The position numbers were made by a program, and so were the translations under genes. Source: JADFRG01 sp046759305 (GTDB lineage Bacteria > Chloroflexota > Anaerolineae > Anaerolineales > E44-bin32). From it: 29,245 nucleotides of DNA. Within the stretch, counting starts at the first letter, position 1; the number at the start of each line of letters is the position of its first letter. The notes under the pieces were generated by a model, which was given only the letters and a program-made list of their open reading frames with translations, was not told where the DNA came from and made no database searches. Below, in pieces: positions 1-7,674 of this stretch. The DNA lies in the NCBI GenBank assembly GCA_046759305.1, contig JBHIBY010000033.1, positions 1 through 29,245 of the forward strand. The letters run 5' to 3'.

Positions 1-319
1 GGCAAGCCGATCCGAACTGCGCGGGCAGAGGTGGATCGGGCGGTATTTACGTTCAGAGGCGATCGAAGCTGTTGATAAAAGCGACTTCGGCTTGCAAGCT
101 GGGTTGTTTACGCGCGATGCCAAGCTGATCCGCAGGGCATTCGACGAAATCGAGGTCGGAGGGCTGATGGTCAATGAGGTTTCGACCTTTAGGGTTGATC
201 ACATGCCTTATGGCGGCGCTAAGATGTCTGGTGAGGGCCGTGAAGGCTTGCGTTATGCGATCGAAGAAATGACCGCTATGAAGCTGCTCATGATGAGTGA
301 CCCGGAGCAGAGTGGATGA
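1..319 (+). pseudogene. aldehyde dehydrogenase remnant with internal deletion and frameshift
   Basis: Two separate parts of one NAD(P)-dependent aldehyde dehydrogenase are abutted here. In frame 1, bases 1-57 encode GKPIRTARAEVDRAVFTFR, the segment normally about 90-110 residues into the enzyme. That frame stops at TGA 73-75. In frame 2, from about base 56, the sequence reads EAIEAVDKSDFGLQAG and continues through NEVSTFRVDHMPYGG and GREGLRYAIEEMT to the stop at 317-319, which is the last 85 or so residues of the family. The Rossmann core and the catalytic Cys and Glu, which should lie between, are missing. The gene also runs off the left edge. I read it as a dead deletion derivative. A misassembly joining two places in one gene would look the same. 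Assignment to the family rests on motif recall. Confidence 0.75.
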
Positions 320-413
320 GCCGCATCCGGAGAGCTGACACCAGCTAGGCTTCTTCAGGGAGACGCGGAGGTACTTATCTTAATGCTTGACTTCTGTGTA
401 AACCGTGATAATG

Positions 414-443
414 TTGACGCCAAGTACTCAGGCCTGATAGGCT
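414..443 (+). promoter_or_regulatory. candidate promoter of the branched-chain operon leader
   Basis: TTGACG at 414-419 and TAGGCT at 438-443 are separated by 18 nt, with TGA directly before the -10 (extended -10 pattern). The -10 keeps only the three most conserved bases, T1, A2 and T6. Transcription would start around 450-451, at the A of the leader-peptide ATG. The element matches the geometry of the better promoter ahead of the aromatic leader. A competing choice is TTGACT 387-392 with GATAAT 407-412, but its 14-nt spacer is too short. Confidence 0.4.
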
Positions 444-450
444 AAGATCT

Positions 451-549
451 ATGTTCACCGCTAGCTACCTGATTATTTCGCTCGTCATTCTTCTAGAGCT
501 TATCGTCCTTATCGAGGGCGGCAGGCTGAATCCGGTTGTGGAGGTGTAG
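451..549 (+). CDS. branched-chain amino acid leader peptide (ilv operon attenuator)
   Basis: A 32-codon ORF starting ATG 451 and ending TAG 547-549. Residues 7-21 read LIISLVILLELIVLI, so 13 of 15 are Leu, Ile or Val. Over the whole peptide 17 of 32 are branched-chain, and a second Val cluster (VVEV) sits at the stop. It lies just upstream of an intrinsic terminator and the ilv/leu operon. This is the layout of ribosome-mediated attenuators such as the enterobacterial ilv leader: shortage of charged tRNA-Leu/Ile/Val stalls the ribosome and blocks terminator formation. No convincing Shine-Dalgarno precedes the ATG (only AGG at 439-441), and the candidate promoter would place the start of the mRNA at or one base before it. 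A small hydrophobic membrane peptide is the alternative reading, but the terminator and operon context argue against it. Confidence 0.75.
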   Translation: MFTASYLIISLVILLELIVLIEGGRLNPVVEV

Positions 550-610
550 TGGAGTAATCACAAAGTATTGAACAACACCAGCGCCTCCCAATCGGGAGGT
601 GCTTTTTTTT
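458..610 (+). promoter_or_regulatory. transcription attenuator of the ilv-leu operon
   Basis: Pairings found by eye. Segment 1 (458-470) can pair with segment 2 (542-552): 458-462 with 548-552 and 467-470 with 542-545. Segment 2 (GGAGGTGT, 540-547) can instead pair with segment 3 (GCGCCTCC, 581-588), including G-T wobbles. Segment 3 with segment 4 (594-602) forms the terminator. A ribosome stalled in the Leu/Ile/Val run (469-513) would occupy segment 1 and free segment 2 to act as antiterminator. A ribosome reaching the stop at 547-549 would cover segment 2 and allow termination. The logic fits the classic model, but no folding energies were computed. Confidence 0.6.
581..610 (+). terminator. 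intrinsic terminator (attenuator) upstream of the ilv operon
   Basis: Stem GCGCCTCCC (581-589), loop AATC, GGGAGGTGC (594-602) with one G-T pair, followed by eight T residues (603-610). It lies between the leader peptide stop and the first structural gene, so it must be read through for the operon to be expressed. Confidence 0.85.
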
Positions 611-637
611 GTATCTAGCCGCAAAAGGAGTGAGCAG

Positions 638-844
638 ATGGCTAAACGTCAAGCAAATCCAAGCAACGGGCTCGAATCGAATGCCCCGAAGCGCACGCCA
701 CATAGCGAGGAAGGGGCTCCTTCCCCATCCCCCCCAGTCCTCGAAACCGAGGCGGAGGAAGCTGCTAAGCGGAAAGCTCATGATCCCTCGAGAGAGGAGG
801 AGCACGGAGTGAGCGATGCTTTGATGGAGAGCTACAACGGCTAG
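638..844 (+). CDS. small disordered hypothetical protein, first gene of the ilv operon
   Basis: A 68-aa ORF with an excellent ribosome site, AAAAGGAG at 623-630, seven bases before ATG 638. An in-frame GTG at 599 lies inside the terminator stem and is not a credible start. The product is rich in Pro, Ser, Glu, Lys and Arg, with a PSPSPPV stretch, an acidic/basic EAEEAAKRK segment and no hydrophobic core, transmembrane segment or recognisable domain, so it is probably intrinsically disordered. It sits directly after the attenuator terminator and ends just before ilvD, so it should be co-transcribed and attenuated with the pathway. I do not recognise it. It could be a genuine small protein or mainly a translated spacer; the strong ribosome site favours real translation. 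Confidence 0.55.
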   Translation: MAKRQANPSNGLESNAPKRTPHSEEGAPSPSPPVLETEAEEAAKRKAHDPSREEEHGVSDALMESYNG

Positions 845-880
845 GATGCTTTGCCCCTCGGGTTCGGAGCGCGAATCCTA

Positions 881-2554
881 GTGGCGAGAGATCTACGACA
901 CCAAAGCCGCGCAATCACAGAAGGACCTAGCCGCGCGCCGGCTCGGGCCATGCTCAAAGCCGTGGGCTTTAGTGATGATGATCTGCACCGGCCGATCGTG
1001 GGAGTAGCCAATACGTGGATTGAGATCGGACCCTGTAATTTCCACTTGCGGCGGCTCGCGACGAAGGTCAAAGAAGGCATCCGAGCTGCCGGAGGAACCC
1101 CCATGGAATTCAATACCGTCTCGATATCAGACGGCATAACCATGGGGGCGGAAGGGATGAAGGCCTCGCTGGTCAGCCGAGAGGTCATCGCCGACTCGAT
1201 CGAGCTTGTCGCTAGAGGTAACATGTTTGACGCGCTGGTCGCCATCTCCGGCTGCGACAAGACCATCCCAGGTACCGTCATGGCATTAACTCGTCTCGAC
1301 CTTCCAGGTCTCATGCTGTATGGAGGATCGATTGAGCCTGGGAGATACGAAGGGAGAGACGTCACGATACAAGATGTCTTCGAAGCGGTGGGCGCTCATG
1401 CTGTCGGTGCTATGTCAGATGCTGAGCTCAAAGCGCTCGAGGACGTTGCTTGTCCCGGCGCAGGAGCTTGCGGCGGCCAATTCACTGCCAACACGATGGC
1501 CACCGTTTGCGAGTTCCTCGGGATATCTGCCATGGGGAGCGGGAGCGTGCCTGCCACGCGTGAGCAAAAGGACGAGGTTGCTGTAGCTGCGGGGGAAATG
1601 GTGATGGATCTATTGGAAGGCGATCTCCGCCCGCGCCAAATCGTTACACAGGAAGCGCTGGAAAACGCGATCGCCTCCGTAGCGGCGACTGGTGGATCCA
1701 CCAACGCAGTCTTGCATCTCCTGGCCATTGCTAACGAGGCTGGAGTGGAGCTTGAGATAGAGGATTTCGATCGTATTAGTGCACTCACACCTCTTCTAGC
1801 CGACCTGAAACCCAGCGGCCAGTTTGTCGCAACGGACGTATTTGAGGCTGGAGGCTGGCAGCTTGTAGCGAATCGTTTGGTAGAGGCAGGACTTCTTCAC
1901 ACTGACGCGATCACGGTGACGGGAAGGACGATCGGGGAAGAGGCCAAAGCAGCACAGGAGACAGCAGGACAGGAAGTTGTACGGTCGCTAAGCGATCCGA
2001 TTAGCCCTACTGGAGGATTAGTGATTTTGAGAGGAAACCTGGCTTCGGAGGGCTGCGTTGTCAAGATCGCTGGCCACAACATGACTTATCACAGAGGCCC
2101 GGCCCGGGTTTTCGACTCAGAAGAATCGGCTTTTGATGCAGTCCAATCCGGAGTTGTGAAGAAGGGCGATGTCGTAGTCATTCGATATGAGGGACCGGTA
2201 GGCGGCCCAGGCATGCGGGAGATGCTGGGTGTTACAGCGGCCATCGTGGGCGCAGGGCTGGGCGATACCGTGGCACTGCTGACAGACGGTCGCTTCTCAG
2301 GCGCGACGCATGGCCTCATGGCGGGGCACGTCGCTCCGGAAGCCGCAAGAGGCGGCCCGATCGCCGCACTGCAAGACGGGGATGAGATCGTCATCGACGT
2401 TGAGGGTCGTCGAATCGACGTTGAATTATCGGAGGAGGATCTACAGGCGCGTCTCACTGGCTGGAAGCCGCCCGAGCCTCGCTACACGACGGGTGTGATG
2501 GCCAAATACGCCAAGCTGGTTTCATCGGCTTCCCAAGGGGCGGTCTGCGCCTAG
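881..2554 (+). CDS. ilvD: dihydroxy-acid dehydratase
   Basis: IlvD dehydrates 2,3-dihydroxy-isovalerate and 2,3-dihydroxy-3-methylvalerate to the 2-keto acids, the third common step of Val/Ile synthesis and the source of the Leu precursor. From GTG 881 the protein is 557 aa, the usual family length. The three cluster-ligand cysteines are present in GPCNFH (Cys52), SGCDKT (Cys125) and GACGGQ (Cys197); three conserved cysteines is the pattern of the [2Fe-2S]-type IlvD/Edd family. ATGGSTNAVLHLLA and the GDTVALLTDGRFSG region near the C-terminus also fit. Start choice: GTG 881 gives VARDLRHQSRAITEG, which aligns with normal N-termini, and has GGAG at 866-869. The longer in-frame TTG at 851 adds ten unlikely residues. 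First enzyme gene of the branched-chain operon. Confidence 0.93.
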   Translation: MARDLRHQSRAITEGPSRAPARAMLKAVGFSDDDLHRPIVGVANTWIEIGPCNFHLRRLATKVKEGIRAAGGTPMEFNTVSISDGITMGAEGMKASLVSREVIADSIELVARGNMFDALVAISGCDKTIPGTVMALTRLDLPGLMLYGGSIEPGRYEGRDVTIQDVFEAVGAHAVGAMSDAELKALEDVACPGAGACGGQFTANTMATVCEFLGISAMGSGSVPATREQKDEVAVAAGEMVMDLLEGDLRPRQIVTQEALENAIASVAATGGSTNAVLHLLAIANEAGVELEIEDFDRISALTPLLADLKPSGQFVATDVFEAGGWQLVANRLVEAGLLHTDAITVTGRTIGEEAKAAQETAGQEVVRSLSDPISPTGGLVILRGNLASEGCVVKIAGHNMTYHRGPARVFDSEESAFDAVQSGVVKKGDVVVIRYEGPVGGPGMREMLGVTAAIVGAGLGDTVALLTDGRFSGATHGLMAGHVAPEAARGGPIAALQDGDEIVIDVEGRRIDVELSEEDLQARLTGWKPPEPRYTTGVMAKYAKLVSSASQGAVCA

Positions 2555-2611
2555 CCCGTCCAGCAAGCAAAGGAATTATCGCTAGTAAAAGCATTACCCG
2601 AGGAGAAGATC

Positions 2612-4339
2612 ATGGAGAGAACGGGAGCGCAAATTATCTGGGAGGTGCTATCGCAAGAAGGGGTCGAGGTTGTCTTCGGCTTCCCCGGCGGCGCGATCCT
2701 GCCAACCTACGATGCCATGCTTGATTACCCAGTGCGGCACGTTTTGGTGCGGCACGAGCAAGGCGCGGCACATATGGCAGATGGATATGCCCGCGCCTCC
2801 GGCCGAGTTGGAGTTGCTATGGCGACATCAGGTCCCGGCGCAACCAATCTGGTTACTGGAATCGCCACCGCAATGATGGACTCTTCTCCAATGGTATGTA
2901 TCACGGGTCAAGTCCCCTCGGCAGCGATCGGCAGCGATGCCTTTCAGGAGACGGACGTGACGGGAGTGACGCTACCGGTGACGAAGCACAATTATCTCGT
3001 TACAGACGTGGAGGACATCGGACCCACAATGCGAGAAGCGTTCTATGTGGCCCGATCGGGTCGACCCGGTCCGGTGCTGGTCGATATCAGCAAAGACGCA
3101 CAGACCGGATCGATGGACTATGTTCCGCCAGAGACACCTGCGCGGCTGCCAGGGTATCGACCTGATTTACGGGCGCTTCCCGAAGAGTTCGAACAAGCGC
3201 TGGAATTGATCGAAGCGGCGGAGCGACCGCTCATCCTGGCTGGGCATGGCGTCATGATGTCAGGAGCAACGCAGGTGCTACTTGAATTCGTCGAGAAAAC
3301 CCAGATCCCGGTGGCGATGACGCTACTTGGTCTCGGCGGCTTGCCGGCCAGCCACCCGCTCAATCTGGGCATGATGGGGATGCATGGCGCAGCCTGCGTA
3401 AATACCGCGATTCAAGAGGCGGATCTGCTATTGGCCTTTGGCATGCGCTTCGATGATCGGGTGACAGGAAACCTGAAGACCTACGCGGTGAACGCTAAGA
3501 AGATCCATATTGAGATCGATCCCAGTGAGATCAATAAGGTCGTGCAGGTCAATGTGGGCATCGTTGGCGACCTGCGAGAGACTCTGGAGACCCTACTGCC
3601 TCGCCTGTCTAGTAGGAAACACACACCATGGCTAGACCATATCGATGAGCTCAAGGGGGACTCAGCCGCGCGCGACATTCAAAGCCTACCGGACGATGGA
3701 GCTCTCTATGCGGCGCACGTCATCAACGATCTATGGAGGTTTACCGGCGGCAAGCCAATTGTCGTCACCGACGTTGGCCAGCACCAGATGTGGGAAGCCC
3801 AATACTACAAGCACGAAGAGCCATTCACTCTGATCACCTCCGGAGGGCTGGGCACCATGGGCTTTGGCCTGCCGGCGGCCATGGGGGTCCGTTTCGCAAA
3901 GCCCGACGAAGAAATCTGGGCTATCGTGGGCGATGGAGGCTTCCAAATGACCCAGGCCGAGCTGTCAACTTGTTCCCAGGAGGGACTCAAGATCAACGTT
4001 GCGATCATCAACAACGGCTACTTGGGCATGGTCCGCCAATGGCAGGAATTCTTCTTCGAACGTCGCTACACCGCCACGCCCATGCACAACCCCGACTTCG
4101 TGAAACTGGCGGAGGCTCACGGCTTGGCCGGGCTGCGCGTTGAGGAGCGGGGCCAGGTGGAGGACGCCGTGCGCTGGGCCCAGCAAGAACCCGGGACGGC
4201 GCTAATCGATTTTCGCGTCAAACAGGAGGACATTGTCTACCCGATGGTTCCGGCTGGGGCGGATTTGCACGCCATGATTCGGCGGCCAAACCCCATCGTC
4301 GAAGCTGCAGCAGACGAAGTTCGAGGAAGTGCTCAATGA
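2612..4339 (+). CDS. ilvB: acetolactate synthase large (catalytic) subunit
   Basis: ThDP-dependent condensation of two pyruvates to acetolactate, or of pyruvate with 2-ketobutyrate. The protein is 575 aa, full length. Visible motifs are FGFPGGAILP near residue 23, the catalytic Glu49 in RHEQGAAHMADGYARASG, and the ThDP/Mg motif running from GDGGFQ (about 440) to NNGYLGM (about 467). The QWQEFFFERRY segment is typical of AHAS rather than of other ThDP enzymes. A strong ribosome site (GAGGAGA) precedes ATG 2612. The stop overlaps the ATG of the regulatory subunit in an ATGA arrangement, implying translational coupling and balanced subunit output. Confidence 0.96.
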   Translation: MERTGAQIIWEVLSQEGVEVVFGFPGGAILPTYDAMLDYPVRHVLVRHEQGAAHMADGYARASGRVGVAMATSGPGATNLVTGIATAMMDSSPMVCITGQVPSAAIGSDAFQETDVTGVTLPVTKHNYLVTDVEDIGPTMREAFYVARSGRPGPVLVDISKDAQTGSMDYVPPETPARLPGYRPDLRALPEEFEQALELIEAAERPLILAGHGVMMSGATQVLLEFVEKTQIPVAMTLLGLGGLPASHPLNLGMMGMHGAACVNTAIQEADLLLAFGMRFDDRVTGNLKTYAVNAKKIHIEIDPSEINKVVQVNVGIVGDLRETLETLLPRLSSRKHTPWLDHIDELKGDSAARDIQSLPDDGALYAAHVINDLWRFTGGKPIVVTDVGQHQMWEAQYYKHEEPFTLITSGGLGTMGFGLPAAMGVRFAKPDEEIWAIVGDGGFQMTQAELSTCSQEGLKINVAIINNGYLGMVRQWQEFFFERRYTATPMHNPDFVKLAEAHGLAGLRVEERGQVEDAVRWAQQEPGTALIDFRVKQEDIVYPMVPAGADLHAMIRRPNPIVEAAADEVRGSAQ

Positions 4340-4905
4340 GCGACAACGGCAAGAATCCATTGCGTGACGGTACCCATGTATTCGTTGTATATGTCGAGGA
4401 CAAGCCTGGAGTCTTGAATCGTGTGGCTTCCCTCTTCCGCCGCCGCGCATTTAATATCGAATCATTAACGGTTGGTCCTACGGACCAGCCCGGCATTTCT
4501 CGCATGACCATCGCAATGCAAGCAGACGAGGTCGTAGCGCGGCGCGTAGAGGCGAACCTTTACAAGCTGGTAAATGTGCTGCGTGTTGAAAACGTCACGC
4601 ATACTCCCTCTGTCATGCGGGATCTGGCATTGATCAAAGTGAAGGCCGACTCTTCTGTGCGGGCTCAGGTACTGCAGATGTGCGAAGTGTTCAGGGCTCG
4701 GGCGGTCGACGTGACCCCAGAGGCACTCATCGTGGAAATCACCGGCACCGAAGAGAAGATCGAAAGCCTCTGTGAGGTGCTGCGTCCGTTCGGTATCCTC
4801 GAAATGGTTCGCACCGGACGAGTGGCGATGGCGAGAGGTTCGGAGGTTCCGAGCGTGAATCCCGAATTTGTCTCTGCTCGAGTGCCCAACGGCACCGCCA
4901 GCTGA
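4336..4905 (+). CDS. ilvN: acetolactate synthase small (regulatory) subunit
   Basis: The product is 189 aa. The N-terminal ACT domain (about residues 10-85) shows VVYVEDKPGVLNRVASLFRR followed by FNIESLTVGPTDQPGISRMT, the signature of IlvN/IlvH subunits that bind valine and confer feedback inhibition on the catalytic subunit. The remaining 100 residues match the second domain of the long IlvH-type subunits (RDLALIKVKA, RARAVDVTPEALIVEITG). It overlaps the end of ilvB by 4 nt. Feedback control here would act on top of the transcriptional attenuator upstream. Confidence 0.95.
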   Translation: MSDNGKNPLRDGTHVFVVYVEDKPGVLNRVASLFRRRAFNIESLTVGPTDQPGISRMTIAMQADEVVARRVEANLYKLVNVLRVENVTHTPSVMRDLALIKVKADSSVRAQVLQMCEVFRARAVDVTPEALIVEITGTEEKIESLCEVLRPFGILEMVRTGRVAMARGSEVPSVNPEFVSARVPNGTAS

Positions 4906-4943
4906 GCGATCAATTGCATTCTATAGAAGGAGAACGCCTATCT

Positions 4944-5957
4944 ATGGCAACCATCTACTACGATCAAGACGCTGATCTGAACCTGATCCAGGCAAAGAAG
5001 GTGGCCGTCATCGGCTATGGCTCGCAGGGACACGCGCACGCGCTGAATCTGCGTGACAGTGGAGTCGAAGTTCAGGTCGGACTGCGTCCGGAGAGCAAAA
5101 GCCGTGCTGCGGCCGAGGTGGAGGGACTGACCGTGAATACAGCGCCCGCGGTCGCGGCGTGGGCCGACGTGATCATGATGCTGGCTCCCGATACTTCGCA
5201 GCCCGAGCTATTTAAGCAGCACATTGCACCCAATCTGGGTCTCTCGAAGACTTTGATGTTCAGCCACGGCTTCAATATCCGCTTTGGCACGATCGAGCCA
5301 CCGGAGGACGTGGACGTGAGTATGGTGGCGCCGAAGGCTCCCGGCCACCGAGTGCGTGAGACTTTCCTTGATGGAGAGGGCACTCCGGCACTGCTGGCCG
5401 TTCACCAGGACGCGAGCGGAGGCGCCAAAGCGCTGGCGCTCTCCTACGCAAAAGGTCTTGGCACTACGCGTGCTGGGGTCATTGAAACCACGTTCGCCGA
5501 AGAGACGGAGACCGATCTGTTCGGAGAACAGGCGGTGCTTTGTGGCGGCGTGAGCGCGCTGGTCAAGGCTGGATTTGAAGTGCTGGTCAAAGCCGGCTAT
5601 CAGCCCGAAGTGGCTTATTTCGAGTGCCTGCACGAGCTCAAATTGATCGTAGACCTCATGTACCGCGGAGGCTTGAACTACATGAGGTACTCCGTTAGCG
5701 AAACTGCCGAGCACGGAGATTACACCGGAGGCCCGCGCGTGGTCACGGAAGATACGCTGGGCGAGATGAAGCAGATGCTGAGCGAGATTCAGGACGGTAC
5801 CTATGCAAACAAATGGATCGCCGAAAATGACCGAGGCCGGCCCTGGTTCAATGAGCAGCGGGAGAAGGAGCAAAACCAACCGATCGAAGAGGTCGGGGCC
5901 GAATTGCGTCAGATGATGCCGTTTCTCAATCCAGTGACGGTGAAACCCGGGGATTGA
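4944..5957 (+). CDS. ilvC: ketol-acid reductoisomerase
   Basis: Isomerises and reduces acetolactate to 2,3-dihydroxy-isovalerate, and the ethyl homologue for Ile. From ATG 4944 it is 337 aa, a class I (short) KARI. AAGGAGA lies about ten bases upstream, and the N-terminus MATIYYDQDADLNLI is typical, so the in-frame ATG 4914 is rejected. GYGSQGHAHALNL (24-36) is the dinucleotide-binding turn. ETDLFGEQ and CLHELKLIVDLMYRGG carry the Mg-binding acidic residues. The cofactor-specificity loop after strand 2 reads RPESKS (48-53), with an acidic residue where many NADPH enzymes have Gly or Ser; see findings. Confidence 0.96.
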   Translation: MATIYYDQDADLNLIQAKKVAVIGYGSQGHAHALNLRDSGVEVQVGLRPESKSRAAAEVEGLTVNTAPAVAAWADVIMMLAPDTSQPELFKQHIAPNLGLSKTLMFSHGFNIRFGTIEPPEDVDVSMVAPKAPGHRVRETFLDGEGTPALLAVHQDASGGAKALALSYAKGLGTTRAGVIETTFAEETETDLFGEQAVLCGGVSALVKAGFEVLVKAGYQPEVAYFECLHELKLIVDLMYRGGLNYMRYSVSETAEHGDYTGGPRVVTEDTLGEMKQMLSEIQDGTYANKWIAENDRGRPWFNEQREKEQNQPIEEVGAELRQMMPFLNPVTVKPGD

Positions 5958-5975
5958 GGGAAGGGTAGCTGCGGA

Positions 5976-7622
5976 ATGGATAACATTCGAATTTTCGACA
6001 CAACGCTGCGCGATGGCGAGCAATCACCCGGAGCAACTATGACATCCAGCGAGAAGCTGGAGGTGGCTCGCGCACTTTCTCGGTTAGGCGTGGACATTAT
6101 CGAGGCCGGATTTCCGGCTGCCTCGCCCGACGATCTCAATGCCGTGCGCCGCATCGCGGAGGAGGTGGGCCAACAGGAGAAGCCACCCATCATCTGTGGT
6201 CTGGCCCGCGCCCATATAGTTGACATCGACGCAGCATGGAAGGCGGTCGAGCCTGCAACTCGGCCGCGAATTCATACTTTCCTGGCCACCTCCGAAATCC
6301 ACATGAAGCACAAACTACGCATGGATCCGGAAGAGGTAATCGAGCGAGTGATCGAGATGGTCCAGTACGCCCGTTCGCTCTGTGATGACATCGAGTTTAG
6401 CCCGGAAGATGCAGGCCGAAGCGACCCTGAATTTCTGTACGTGGTGTTAGAGGAGGCCATCAAAGCCGGGGCGACGACGCTTAATATCCCGGATACGGTG
6501 GGCTACAGGAACCCTACGGAGTTCGGAGACCTGATCGCGGGTATCTTCGAGCATGTACCCGGCGTTGAAGATGTGATCCTTTCCGTTCATTGCCACGACG
6601 ATCTGGGATTGGCGACAGCCAATACTTTGGCCGGAATCCAGGCCGGTGCACGGCAAGCGGAAGTAACGATTAACGGAATCGGCGAACGAGCAGGAAACAC
6701 ATCACTAGAGGAAGTGGTGATGGCCCTGCACACGCGGCGGCCGGTTTACTCCCTATCGACCAATATTGATACGACTCAAATCAGTCGAGTCAGCAAACTG
6801 GTGAGTAACTACACAGGCATCCTGGTCCCACCCAACAAGGCCGTCGTCGGAGCCAACGCCTTTGCCCATGAAGCTGGAATACACCAGGACGGGATGCTGA
6901 AACATGAACTCACATACGAGATCATGCGGCCAGAGACCGTGGGGCTAACCCAGAGCAAACTGGTGCTCGGCAAACACTCGGGGCGTCACGCCTTCAAGGT
7001 GAGGCTCAAGGAGCTGGGCTACGAACTTGGTGACGACGAGCTTGCACGTGCATTCCGGCGCTTCAAGTTATTGGCGGACAAAAAGAAGGTCATCACTGAT
7101 GCCGACCTTCAAGCGCTGCTTGCAGACGAGCTCTACCAACCTCCGGAGGTTTACGCTTTGGATGGGCTCCAGGTCGCTTGCGGAACGATGGGTATGCCCA
7201 CAGCTACCGTGAGACTATCCGGACCCGAGGACACGCAGCATGTTCAGGCTGCCATTGGGACCGGCCCGGTGGACGCGGCCTATAAGGCGATCGATGAAAT
7301 CGTCGGAACGCCAAACGTTTTGCTGGAATTTTCCGTGCATGCGGTCACAGAAGGCATCGATGCGCAAGGCGAGGTAACCGTGCGAATCCAAGGAGAGGAC
7401 GCGCCCACCGCGCCGAATGCTCAGCGCGAAACATCCCAGCTCCGGACCTATGGCGGGTACGGAGCCGACACGGACATCATTGTTGCCAGCGTTAAGGCCT
7501 ACCTATCAGCGCTGAATAAATTGCTGGCTGAGGAAGAACATCTCGGCGAAGTGGCTACTGCAGCGCAGGTAGGCGCATCCACAAGTGTCGAACCTTCGCT
7601 TCCTGCAGAGGCATCCAAGTAG
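5976..7622 (+). CDS. leuA: 2-isopropylmalate synthase
   Basis: Condenses acetyl-CoA with 2-ketoisovalerate, the committed step to leucine. The protein is 548 aa. The N-terminal TIM barrel opens with FDTTLRDGEQSPGATM. The metal-binding HCH is in SVHCHDDLGLATAN (about 204-206), and the family signature NGIGERAGNTSLEE follows. KLVLGKHSGRHAFK marks the linker region, and from about residue 380 the C-terminal LeuA dimer domain (LDGLQVACGTMG, YGGYGADTDIIVAS) is present, so leucine feedback is expected. It is the closer of the two barrel synthases in this operon to bona fide LeuA; the second (cimA, 9694) has the citramalate-type signature. GGGAAGGG lies upstream of ATG 5976. Confidence 0.92.
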   Translation: MDNIRIFDTTLRDGEQSPGATMTSSEKLEVARALSRLGVDIIEAGFPAASPDDLNAVRRIAEEVGQQEKPPIICGLARAHIVDIDAAWKAVEPATRPRIHTFLATSEIHMKHKLRMDPEEVIERVIEMVQYARSLCDDIEFSPEDAGRSDPEFLYVVLEEAIKAGATTLNIPDTVGYRNPTEFGDLIAGIFEHVPGVEDVILSVHCHDDLGLATANTLAGIQAGARQAEVTINGIGERAGNTSLEEVVMALHTRRPVYSLSTNIDTTQISRVSKLVSNYTGILVPPNKAVVGANAFAHEAGIHQDGMLKHELTYEIMRPETVGLTQSKLVLGKHSGRHAFKVRLKELGYELGDDELARAFRRFKLLADKKKVITDADLQALLADELYQPPEVYALDGLQVACGTMGMPTATVRLSGPEDTQHVQAAIGTGPVDAAYKAIDEIVGTPNVLLEFSVHAVTEGIDAQGEVTVRIQGEDAPTAPNAQRETSQLRTYGGYGADTDIIVASVKAYLSALNKLLAEEEHLGEVATAAQVGASTSVEPSLPAEASK

Positions 7623-7674
7623 TCACAAACAGCACGTTCGCGATTACTCGCACCAGAAAGACTGCTAGACAGAC

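Noticed and set aside
320..450. Hairpin AGCTG-ACAC-CAGCT (333-346) as terminator of the aldehyde dehydrogenase
   Set aside because: Only 5 bp with no T tract, so too weak to call.
451..610. T-box riboswitch for the branched-chain operon
   Set aside because: No T-box core sequence (the AGGGUGGNACCGCG-like antiterminator bulge) is present, and the Leu/Ile/Val leader ORF explains the region better.
599..637. GTG 599 as start of the small ORF before ilvD
   Set aside because: It lies inside the attenuator terminator stem and has no ribosome site. ATG 638 with AAAAGGAG is far better.
851..880. TTG 851 as ilvD start
   Set aside because: It adds ten residues not expected for IlvD and has only a weak AGGA. 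GTG 881 gives the normal length, though the choice is not certain.
5208..6023. 271-aa minus-strand ORF opposite ilvC
   Set aside because: It is antisense to a well-conserved gene, has no recognisable motifs, and is explained by codon bias of ilvC on the other strand.
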